A stretch of DNA of 64,000 nt from Physcocola sp002396385. GTDB lineage: Bacteria; Bacteroidota; Bacteroidia; Bacteroidales; Paludibacteraceae. Of this stretch, positions 53,832 through 60,839 are shown one piece after another (position 1 is the stretch's first letter; every line of letters starts with the position of its first letter). A program made the translations under genes and the position numbers. The DNA lies in assembly GCA_946535435.1 (NCBI GenBank), contig CAMNDM010000006.1, positions 65,561 to 129,560 on the forward strand. The letters are read 5' to 3'. The notes under the pieces were generated by a model. The model was not told where the DNA came from. It did no database searches and saw nothing but the letters and a program-made list of their open reading frames with translations.

Positions 53832-53851
53832 TTTCAGAAAAATTTACAAAA

Positions 53852-54304
53852 ATGGATTTAAGTAATTTACAGCCTGCAAAAGGTTCAAGCCATAGAAAAA
53901 GAAGATTAGGTCGCGGTCAGGGCTCAGGTTACGGAGGTACTTCAACTCGTGGTAACAAGGGTGCTGCATCTCGCTCTGGTTATTCTCACAAGATTGGTTT
54001 CGAAGGTGGCCAGATGCCTTTGCAGCGTCGTTTGCCAAAGTTTGGTTTCAAGAATGTCAATCGTGTTTCTTATAAGGCCGTCAATATCGGTGATTTGCAA
54101 GAATTGGCCGATAAGAATAATGTTGCCGATATCAACAAGAATGTCCTTCTTGAAGCTGGCTTAATCGGTAAAAACGACTTGGTTAAGGTTCTTGGCAATG
54201 GCTCTGTTACAAAGGCTTTAAATGTAACTGCCGATGCTTTCTCAGAATCTGCTAAGTCTGCTATCGAAGCCGCTGGAGGTAAGGTTGAAACTTTGAAGAA
54301 GTAA
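53852..54304 (+). CDS. rplO: Ribosomal protein uL15
   Basis: 150 residues. MDLSNLQPAKGSSHRKRRLGRGQGSGYGGTSTRGNKGAASRSG and GFEGGQMPLQRRLPKFGF are diagnostic. L15 is a late 50S assembly protein. It ends 2 bases before secY, as in most bacteria. Confidence 0.99.
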   Translation: MDLSNLQPAKGSSHRKRRLGRGQGSGYGGTSTRGNKGAASRSGYSHKIGFEGGQMPLQRRLPKFGFKNVNRVSYKAVNIGDLQELADKNNVADINKNVLLEAGLIGKNDLVKVLGNGSVTKALNVTADAFSESAKSAIEAAGGKVETLKK

Positions 54305-54306
54305 TA

Positions 54307-55653
54307 ATGAAAAAAATCGTAGATATATTCAGAAATATTATGAAGATTCAGGATCTTCGCGACAGAATCCTCATAACTTTATTATTCGTTTTTATCTACC
54401 GTATAGGATCGTTCATTGCACTTCCTGGTGTTAATGTACATCTTTTGAAAGGGTTGGAGAATCAGACCGCTGAAGGTATTATGGGCTTGCTCAATATGTT
54501 CTCGGGCGGAGCGTTCTCCAACGCTTCCATTTTTGCGTTAGGTATTATGCCGTACATCTCTGCATCTATCGTCATCCAACTGATGACGGTGGCTCTTCCT
54601 TCTTTCAAGAAGATGCAGCGCGATGGTGAGAGTGGACGCCGTAAACTTACGCAATATACCCGTATCCTTACTGTTGTTATATTACTTCTACAGGGCCCAG
54701 CCTATCTTGTTAACTTGCATATGCAGGCCGCTCAGGCAGTTCCTACCACATTCTGGTTCAACTTCTCTTCTACGTTGATCCTTTGCGGTGGTAGCATGTT
54801 TGTTATGTGGCTCGGTGAACGTATTACAGATAAAGGTATTGGTAATGGTATCTCTTTCGTGATCCTTATCGGTATCATTGCACGACTTCTTCCTGCTCTT
54901 GGAGAGGAATTTGCAATGTCGTTGACAAATGCGGGAGGTCTTGTCAAGTTCATTCTTGAAATAGTCTTCTTGCTGATTGTTATCGGTCTTGCTCTTCTTC
55001 TTGTACAGGGTACTCGCAGAGTCCCTCTCCAATATGCAAAGCAGATGTCGGCTACTGGTGGCAGAGCTTCTCTTAACGGAGCTCGCCAGTATATTCCTTT
55101 GAAAGTTTATGCTGCGAATGTGATGCCTATCATTTTTGCGCAGGCTATTATGTTTATTCCTTATTCTGTGGCTCCTCTTTTCGGCGAAAATGTCGGTGCG
55201 GAGTTCCAGACTTATTTCGATTACAGGGGTGTTGCCTATAACTTGGTGTTTGCCTTGTTGATTATCGCTTTCACCTATTTCTATACTGCAATCACAATCC
55301 AGCCAACGCAAATGGCTGAGGATATGAAACGTAGTGGCTCTTTTATTCCACAGGTGAAACCTGGCGCAGACACTGCTGAGTATATCGATACTATTATGTC
55401 TCGTATTACTCTTCCTGGTGCTTTGTTCCTTGCTTTCTTGGCTATACTGCCTTCAATTGTGGCTCCTTTGGTCGGCATAAATTCTCAGTTCGCCCAGTTC
55501 TTTGGCGGAACGTCATTGCTCATTATGGTGGGTGTTGTGCTTGATACCTGTCAGCAGGTTGAAAGCCACTTGCTTATGCACCATTACGATGGTATGATGA
55601 CTTCTGGTAGAATTCAAGGGCGTGGAATTGTAGTTCCTGAAGGTTCGAAATGA
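54307..55653 (+). CDS. secY: Preprotein translocase subunit SecY
   Basis: 448 residues with ten transmembrane segments. SecY is the channel of the Sec translocon in the inner membrane. IPLKVYAANVMPIIFAQAI and QPTQMAEDMKRSGSFIPQVKPG (cytosolic loop 5) are conserved. It is needed to export the lipoproteins and outer-membrane proteins found elsewhere in the window. Its stop overlaps map by 4 bases. Confidence 0.99.
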   Translation: MKKIVDIFRNIMKIQDLRDRILITLLFVFIYRIGSFIALPGVNVHLLKGLENQTAEGIMGLLNMFSGGAFSNASIFALGIMPYISASIVIQLMTVALPSFKKMQRDGESGRRKLTQYTRILTVVILLLQGPAYLVNLHMQAAQAVPTTFWFNFSSTLILCGGSMFVMWLGERITDKGIGNGISFVILIGIIARLLPALGEEFAMSLTNAGGLVKFILEIVFLLIVIGLALLLVQGTRRVPLQYAKQMSATGGRASLNGARQYIPLKVYAANVMPIIFAQAIMFIPYSVAPLFGENVGAEFQTYFDYRGVAYNLVFALLIIAFTYFYTAITIQPTQMAEDMKRSGSFIPQVKPGADTAEYIDTIMSRITLPGALFLAFLAILPSIVAPLVGINSQFAQFFGGTSLLIMVGVVLDTCQQVESHLLMHHYDGMMTSGRIQGRGIVVPEGSK

Positions 55654-56420
55654 TATTTCTGAAGACTGACGAAGAAATAGAGTTGCTTAAAATCAGCAAC
55701 ACTATTGTTGCTAAAACTCTTGCTGAAGTCGGTCGAAATATCAAGCCCGGCATTACTACACTACAACTCGACAAAATTGCTGAAACTTACATTCGCGATT
55801 GCGGTGCTGTTCCAAGCTTTTTAGGGTACGGAGGTTTTCCGAATTCTATTTGTACATCGGTTAACGACCAGGTTGTACACGGAATACCTGATAACTACGA
55901 ACTGAAAGAAGGTGACATTGTTTCGGTGGACTGTGGTGCACAGATCAATGGCTTTCATGGTGATTCCTGCTATACTTTCGCAGTGGGTCCTATATCACAT
56001 GAAGTGGCTGCCTTGTTGGAATCAACAAAGGCAGCTCTTTATAGTGGTATAAGCCAGGCTGTTGAGGGGAAACGTCTGGGCGACGTGTCTGCTGCTATTC
56101 AAAAACGTGTTGAAGGTGACGGCTATTCTGTCGTTAAGGAATACACGGGACATGGTATCGGCAGAAGTATGCATGAAGATCCTTTAGTTAGGAATTACGG
56201 ACCTGCCGGACGTGGTTTGAAACTGCGTAGGGGTATGGTTATCGCTATTGAACCAATGGTGAACATGGGTTCGAATTCAGTTTATAGAAAAAAAGACGGA
56301 TGGACGGTTTGTACTTCTGACCATCTACCGGCTGCCCACTTCGAGCATACCGTGGCTGTGGGGCGAGATAAGGCAGAAATTTTATCATCTTTTGATTTTA
56401 TAGAAATAAAATATGTCTAA
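55650..56420 (+). CDS. map: Methionine aminopeptidase, type I
   Basis: 256 residues. Removes the initiator Met. Metal ligands fit VDCGAQINGFHGDSCYTF (two Asp), TGHGIGRSMHEDP (His), AIEPMV (Glu) and FEHTVAV (Glu). There is no N-terminal zinc extension, so it is type Ia-like. It starts within the secY stop (ATGA) and overlaps infA by 8 bases. Confidence 0.98.
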   Translation: MIFLKTDEEIELLKISNTIVAKTLAEVGRNIKPGITTLQLDKIAETYIRDCGAVPSFLGYGGFPNSICTSVNDQVVHGIPDNYELKEGDIVSVDCGAQINGFHGDSCYTFAVGPISHEVAALLESTKAALYSGISQAVEGKRLGDVSAAIQKRVEGDGYSVVKEYTGHGIGRSMHEDPLVRNYGPAGRGLKLRRGMVIAIEPMVNMGSNSVYRKKDGWTVCTSDHLPAAHFEHTVAVGRDKAEILSSFDFIEIKYV

Positions 56421-56631
56421 ACAGACAGCAATAGAACAAGACGGAACTATTCGTGAGGCACTTTCAAACTGCCAATTCAGAGTCGAACTCGAGAATGGAC
56501 ACGAGATAATCGCTCATATCTCTGGTAAGATGAGAATGCACTATATTAAAATTCTTCCAGGCGATAAAGTGAAGGTTGAAATGTCTCCTTATGATTTAAG
56601 TAAAGGTAGAATTTCCTTTAGGTATAAATAA
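56413..56631 (+). CDS. infA: Translation initiation factor IF-1
   Basis: 72 residues, the standard OB-fold IF-1: IEQDGTIREALSNCQFRVELENGHEIIAHISGKMRMHYIKILPGDKVKVEMSPYDLSKGRISFRYK. It occupies the A site during initiation. It overlaps map and is 12 bases before rpmJ. Confidence 0.99.
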   Translation: MSKQTAIEQDGTIREALSNCQFRVELENGHEIIAHISGKMRMHYIKILPGDKVKVEMSPYDLSKGRISFRYK

Positions 56632-56643
56632 TAATTAAACGCA

Positions 56644-56760
56644 ATGAAAGTTAAAGCTTCTCTTAAAAAACGTACTCCTGACTGCAAAATCGTTCGCAGA
56701 AAAGGACGTCTTTATGTAATCAACAAGAAAAATCCTAAGTTCAAATTACGTCAGGGTTAA
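56644..56760 (+). CDS. rpmJ: Ribosomal protein bL36, zinc-ligand-poor form
   Basis: 38 residues, MKVKASLKKRTPDCKIVRRK up to KFKLRQG. The usual zinc set of three Cys and one His is reduced to a single Cys at position 14: the other positions are Arg or Thr, Asn and Phe. This is the C-minus form of L36, which should fold without zinc. It lies in the standard place between infA and rpsM. Confidence 0.97.
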   Translation: MKVKASLKKRTPDCKIVRRKGRLYVINKKNPKFKLRQG

Positions 56761-56771
56761 TCTTTTTTTAT

Positions 56772-56779
56772 TATTTTTG
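56772..56779 (+). promoter_or_regulatory. Possible internal promoter before rpsM (alpha unit)
   Basis: TATTTTTG is an exact TAnnTTTG match in the 45-base rpmJ-rpsM gap, 26 bases before the rpsM ATG. It lies where the alpha operon begins in other bacteria. Confidence 0.45.
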
Positions 56780-56805
56780 CAAAAAAAATATAGTTTAAGT
56801 AGTTT

Positions 56806-57186
56806 ATGGCTATAAGAATTGCCGGTGTAGACATGCCGCAAAACAAAAGTGGTGAAATCGCTTTGACAAGTATCTACGGTATTGGACGTAGCGCTGCGAC
56901 CACTATTTTGTCTAAATCTGGTGTTGACAAAAACATCAAAGTAAAGGATTGGACTGACGATCAGGCTGCCAAAATTCGTGAGATTATTGGTGCTGAGTAT
57001 AAGGTTGAAGGTGACCTCCGTTCTGAAGTGTCAATGAACATCAAGCGTTTGATGGATATTGGCTGCTACAGAGGTATCCGTCACCGTCTTGGCTTGCCTG
57101 TTAGAGGTCAGCGTACTAAGAACAACTCTCGTACTCGTAAGGGTAAGAGAAAGACTGTTGCTAACAAGAAAAAAGCAACTAAGTAA
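56806..57186 (+). CDS. rpsM: Ribosomal protein uS13
   Basis: 126 residues. S13 bridges the 30S head and 50S subunit. MAIRIAGVDMPQNKSGEIALTSIYGIGRSAATTIL and CYRGIRHRLGLPVRGQRTKNNSRTRKG are diagnostic. A Lys-rich tail follows. Confidence 0.99.
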   Translation: MAIRIAGVDMPQNKSGEIALTSIYGIGRSAATTILSKSGVDKNIKVKDWTDDQAAKIREIIGAEYKVEGDLRSEVSMNIKRLMDIGCYRGIRHRLGLPVRGQRTKNNSRTRKGKRKTVANKKKATK

Positions 57187-57215
57187 TAACTAAATGCTAT
57201 TAATTTTTAACTAGT

Positions 57216-57605
57216 ATGGCAAAAAAAACAGTAGCAGCTAAAAAAAGGGTTGTAAAAGTAGACGCCAACGGACAGCTGCACGTACACTCATCTTTCAATA
57301 ACATTATCGTATCTTTGACCAACTCTGAAGGTCAGGTTATATCTTGGTCTTCTGCAGGTAAAATGGGCTTCCGTGGCTCTAAGAAGAACACTCCGTATGC
57401 AGCTCAGATGGCTGCTCAGGATTGTGCTAAGGTCGCTTACGATCTTGGTTTGAGAAAGGTTGTCGCTTACGTGACTGGCCCGGGTAACGGACGTGAATCT
57501 GCAATCCGCACTGTCAATGGTGCTGGTATTGAGGTTACCGAAATCCGCGACGTTACACCACTTCCTCATAATGGCTGCCGACCACCTAAAACACGTCGAG
57601 TTTAA
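57216..57605 (+). CDS. rpsK: Ribosomal protein uS11
   Basis: 129 residues. S11 shapes the platform near the E site. HVHSSFNNIIVSLTNSEGQVISWSSAGKMGFRGSKKNTPYAAQ and the terminal DVTPLPHNGCRPPKTRRV are conserved. A 116-base gap to rpsD follows. Confidence 0.99.
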   Translation: MAKKTVAAKKRVVKVDANGQLHVHSSFNNIIVSLTNSEGQVISWSSAGKMGFRGSKKNTPYAAQMAAQDCAKVAYDLGLRKVVAYVTGPGNGRESAIRTVNGAGIEVTEIRDVTPLPHNGCRPPKTRRV

Positions 57606-57625
57606 TTATTATTTATTACTTAATC

Positions 57626-57689
57626 CTCGTCTTGGTTCCCCGAGTGTTATAATTGCATTCTAAACCTCTCTCAATTGCGGCTGCACTTG
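57626..57689 (+). promoter_or_regulatory. Structured gap before rpsD
   Basis: The 116-base rpsK-rpsD gap holds a small hairpin (57631-57635 with 57640-57644), a second pairing AATTG/CAATT (57651-57655 with 57672-57676) and a competing pairing of CGAGTG (57641-57646) with CACTTG (57684-57689). S4 represses its own mRNA in E. coli and Bacillus. A role here is inferred. Confidence 0.35.
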
Positions 57690-57721
57690 AAGAACGAAGG
57701 CATAAAATTTTAGATCAAAAA

Positions 57722-58330
57722 ATGGCAAGATATATTGGTCCAAAAACGAGAATTGCTCGTAAGTTTGGTGAAGCTATCTTCGGTCCTGATAAGGTTTTGT
57801 CTAAGCGCAACTTCCCCCCAGGCCAACACGGAGTTAACAAAAGAAAGAAGACTTCTGAGTATGGTGCACAGTTGAACGAAAAGCAGAAGGCTAAATACAC
57901 TTATGGCGTTCTTGAACGTCAGTTCCGTATCCTTTTCGATGAGGCTTCTCGTTCTAAAGGCGTTACCGGTGAGGTTCTTTTGCAGCTTCTTGAGTCTCGT
58001 CTTGACAATATCGTTTTCCGCTTAGGTATCGCACGCAGCCGTGCAGCTGCTCGTCAGTTCGTTTCTCACTGCCATATTACTGTTGACGGAAAGGTTGTTA
58101 ATATCCCTTCTTATTCAGTTAAGCCTGGTCAGATTGTTGCTGTTCGTGAGAAGTCTAAGTCTTTGGAGGCTATCGCCGATAACTTGGCTGGCTTTAATCA
58201 TGCTAAATATCCTTGGTTGGAGTGGGATAATGCTTCTATGGCAGGTAAGTATTCTTACGTTCCTGAACGTGCTGATATCCCTGAAAACATCAAGGAACAA
58301 TCAATCGTCGAGTTGTACTCTAAACAATAA
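57722..58330 (+). CDS. rpsD: Ribosomal protein uS4
   Basis: 202 residues. S4 nucleates the 30S body. MARYIGPKTRIARKFGE opens the chain without the zinc Cys motif of the C-plus form, and LESRLDNIVFRLGIARSRAAARQFVSHCHITVDGKVVNIPSY is the S4 RNA-binding domain. The ATG at 57722 is certain by homology, and the open frame further upstream to 57653 is in the untranslated gap. Confidence 0.98.
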   Translation: MARYIGPKTRIARKFGEAIFGPDKVLSKRNFPPGQHGVNKRKKTSEYGAQLNEKQKAKYTYGVLERQFRILFDEASRSKGVTGEVLLQLLESRLDNIVFRLGIARSRAAARQFVSHCHITVDGKVVNIPSYSVKPGQIVAVREKSKSLEAIADNLAGFNHAKYPWLEWDNASMAGKYSYVPERADIPENIKEQSIVELYSKQ

Positions 58331-58344
58331 TTAAAATTTTGTCC

Positions 58345-59337
58345 ATGGCTATATTAGCATTTCAAAAACCCGATAAAGTTATTATGTTGGAGGCAGACGA
58401 ACACAAAGGTGTCTTTGAGTTTCGTCCGTTGGAGCCTGGATATGGTATTACTATAGGTAATGCCTTGAGAAGAATCCTTCTTTCTTCTCTTGAAGGCTTT
58501 GCCATCACTTCCATCAAAATCGATGGTGTAGATCACGAGTTTTCTTACATCCCTGGTGTGATTGAAGATGTTACTGGTATCATTCTTCAACTCAAACAGG
58601 TTCGTTTCAAACAGAAAGTTGACGAAGTTGAAAACGAAAAGGTCGACCTGACTGTTTCGGGTACCGAAGTGTTCACAGCCGGAGATATTACCAAAGGTTT
58701 GACCGGATTTGAAGTCCTCAACCCTGAATTGGAAATTTGCCATCTCAATCCTGGTACCGAGTTCCATATTGTGTTGACTATTGGTAAGGGACGTGGTTGG
58801 GTTCCTGCTGATGAAAACAAGCAGCCTAACCAGGAAATTGGTGTTCTTCCTATCGACTCTATTTTCACTCCTATCCGTAATGTCAAGTATACTATCGACC
58901 CTTATCGTGTTGAACAGAAAACTGACTACGAGAAGTTGACTATTGAAATTGAGTCTGACGGCTCAATTCATCCTAAGGATGCGTTGAAGGAAGCTGCTAA
59001 AATCCTTATCTATCACTTTATGCTCTTCTCTGACGAGAAGATTACCATCGATTCGCGTGATGGCGCCGATGACGAGGGCTTTGATGAAGAAGTGCTTCAC
59101 ATGCGTCAGCTGCTTAAGACGAAGTTGGTAGACATGAACCTTTCTGTTCGTGCTCTCAACTGCTTGAAGGCTGCCGATGTTGAAACCTTAGGCGATTTGG
59201 TTGTATTCAACAAGAACGACCTGTTAAAGTTCAGAAACTTCGGTAAGAAGTCGCTGACTGAGTTGGATCAGTTGTTGGATAGCCTTAACCTCTCCTTCGG
59301 TTTGGATATCTCTAAGTATAAATTAGAAAAAGAGTAA
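58345..59337 (+). CDS. rpoA: RNA polymerase alpha subunit
   Basis: 330 residues. The N-terminal domain (EFRPLEPGYGITIGNALRRILLSSLEG) dimerises and assembles the polymerase. The C-terminal domain (VRALNCLKAADVETLGDLV and LLKFRNFGKKSLTELDQLL) binds DNA and activators. The ATG at 58345 gives MAILAFQKPD, and the TTG two codons upstream is not used. It lies 14 bases after rpsD. Confidence 0.99.
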   Translation: MAILAFQKPDKVIMLEADEHKGVFEFRPLEPGYGITIGNALRRILLSSLEGFAITSIKIDGVDHEFSYIPGVIEDVTGIILQLKQVRFKQKVDEVENEKVDLTVSGTEVFTAGDITKGLTGFEVLNPELEICHLNPGTEFHIVLTIGKGRGWVPADENKQPNQEIGVLPIDSIFTPIRNVKYTIDPYRVEQKTDYEKLTIEIESDGSIHPKDALKEAAKILIYHFMLFSDEKITIDSRDGADDEGFDEEVLHMRQLLKTKLVDMNLSVRALNCLKAADVETLGDLVVFNKNDLLKFRNFGKKSLTELDQLLDSLNLSFGLDISKYKLEKE

Positions 59338-59343
59338 TTTAAA

Positions 59344-59823
59344 ATGAAACATATCAAGACTTTCAACCATTTGAGCAGAAAGCATTCTCATCGTAAGTCT
59401 ATGCTTGCCAATATGGCGATTTCTCTCATTATGCACAAGCGCATCAACACTACTGTTGCTAAGGCTAAAGCTTTGAGAGTTTATGTTGAGCCTCTCCTCA
59501 CAAAGTCTAAGGAAGATTCAACTAATTCACGTCGTGTAGTGTTCAGCTATCTTCAGAACAAGGAAGCCGTTACTGAATTGTTCCGTGAGGTTTCTCAGAA
59601 GATCGCTAATCGTAATGGTGGCTACACACGTATCATCAAGACTGGTCTTCGTCTTGGCGATGCTGCTGAAATGTGCTTCATCGAACTCGTTGACTACAAC
59701 GAGGCTATGTTGAAGAATGCAGCTCCTGTTGCTAAGAAGGCTACTCGTCGTGGTGGTAAGAAGAAGGCTGCTGCTACCGATGTTGCCGTGGCTGAGGATA
59801 CTACTCCTGCAACTGCTGAGTAA
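59344..59823 (+). CDS. rplQ: Ribosomal protein bL17
   Basis: 159 residues. The core MKHIKTFNHLSRKHSHRKSMLANMAISLIMHKRINTTVAKAK is L17, near the tunnel exit. A Lys/Ala-rich C-terminal extension (KKATRRGGKKKAAATDVAVAED) makes it longer than the about 127 of E. coli. It ends the ribosomal run at a strong terminator. Confidence 0.98.
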   Translation: MKHIKTFNHLSRKHSHRKSMLANMAISLIMHKRINTTVAKAKALRVYVEPLLTKSKEDSTNSRRVVFSYLQNKEAVTELFREVSQKIANRNGGYTRIIKTGLRLGDAAEMCFIELVDYNEAMLKNAAPVAKKATRRGGKKKAAATDVAVAEDTTPATAE

Positions 59824-59841
59824 TCTTTATTCATCCGATAA

Positions 59842-59875
59842 AAAAAGGGTTCCTGTTCGGGAACCCTTTTTTGTT
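59842..59875 (+). terminator. Terminator of the ribosomal cluster
   Basis: Stem GGGTTCC/GGAACCC (59847-59853 with 59860-59866), extended by A-T pairs, with a 6-base loop and a T run. Confidence 0.93.
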
Positions 59876-59879
59876 TCTT

Positions 59880-60063
59880 TTTGATAAATTGAAATTTTTT
59901 TACTTCTATCCCTCTACCTTTTTTCCTTTCCTGATTAAATCTGGAGCAAGAAACTTTCGAATGTTACGAGGTTAGTTAGCGTTAATGCCTTTACGTTTAA
60001 GTGAATTCAGTCGTTTTTCCTGTCTATTCGTGTGTCTGTTTTCTATCGTGACCTAAAAGAAAT
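59880..60063. other. Gene-free convergent spacer between rplQ and pyrH
   Basis: About 180 bases with no open frame or motif that I can support. Confidence 0.6.
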
Positions 60064-60097
60064 AGGGGTGTATCAGAAATAACTTTGATACACCCCT
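60064..60097 (-). terminator. Terminator of pyrH
   Basis: A 12-bp perfect stem (60064-60075 with 60086-60097) with a 10-base loop, 22 bases after the pyrH stop. T-rich sequence follows on the minus strand. T also follows on the plus strand, so it may act in both directions. Confidence 0.85.
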
Positions 60098-60119
60098 TTT
60101 TTCTCTGTTCTAACGGCTT

Positions 60120-60830
60120 TTATGGATGGACGTAGGTACCAATACCTTCTCCGCTCATTACCTTCTTTAAATTGCCGTATTTGTCCATGTTGAACACGAT
60201 GATAGGAAGGCCGTTGGTTTTGCACATCTCTGTGGCGGTGAGGTCCATTACTTTCAAACCACGCTTCAAAATTTCATCGTATGAAATGTCGTCAAACTTG
60301 GTCGCTGTCGGGTCCTTTTCTGGGTCTGCGGTATAGATGCCGTCGACACGTGTGCCCTTCAGCATGACGTCGGCTTCGATTTCAATGCCCCGGAGAGAAG
60401 AACCGGTGTCGGTGGTGAAGTAAGGATTGCCGGTTCCTGCTCCGAAAATGGCGATTTTGCCGGCTTCAATTGTTTCTATTGCTTTGTCCTTGCTGTAGAA
60501 GTTGCCGATTGGCTCCATTCTGATGGCGGTCAGTACTTCTGCTTTGACGCCAACAGCCTTCAATGCCGACTGTAATGCCAAACTGTTGATGACGGTTGCC
60601 AGCATGCCCATCTGGTCGCCTTTTACCCGGTCGAACCCTTTCGATGCTCCACTTAAGCCACGGAATATATTCCCTCCTCCAATTACGATGCCGATTTCTA
60701 TTCCCATCTCATGGATTTCCTTAATCTGCACTGCATAATCGGACAGTCGTTTTTCGTCTATTCCGTATCCTTTTTCTCCCATCAGCGACTCGCCGCTGAG
60801 TTTGAGCAGTATTCTTTTGAATTTTGCCAT
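60120..60830 (-). CDS. pyrH: UMP kinase
   Basis: 236 residues, a hexameric bacterial UMP kinase of the amino acid kinase fold that makes UDP for RNA, DNA and cell-wall precursors. KRILLKLSGESLMGEKGYGID, IGIVIGGGNIFRG, GDQMGMLATVINSLAL and AGTGNPYFTTDTGSSLRGIEI are diagnostic. It lies 9 bases after the LysM/NlpC gene and ends the transcript. The usual neighbours tsf and frr are not here. Confidence 0.98.
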   Translation of the reverse strand: MAKFKRILLKLSGESLMGEKGYGIDEKRLSDYAVQIKEIHEMGIEIGIVIGGGNIFRGLSGASKGFDRVKGDQMGMLATVINSLALQSALKAVGVKAEVLTAIRMEPIGNFYSKDKAIETIEAGKIAIFGAGTGNPYFTTDTGSSLRGIEIEADVMLKGTRVDGIYTADPEKDPTATKFDDISYDEILKRGLKVMDLTATEMCKTNGLPIIVFNMDKYGNLKKVMSGEGIGTYVHP

Positions 60831-60839
60831 TTTTATGTC

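Noticed and set aside
57653..57721. N-terminal extension of rpsD from a TTG
   Set aside because: S4 proteins start with MARY-like sequence, and the extension lies in the structured gap.
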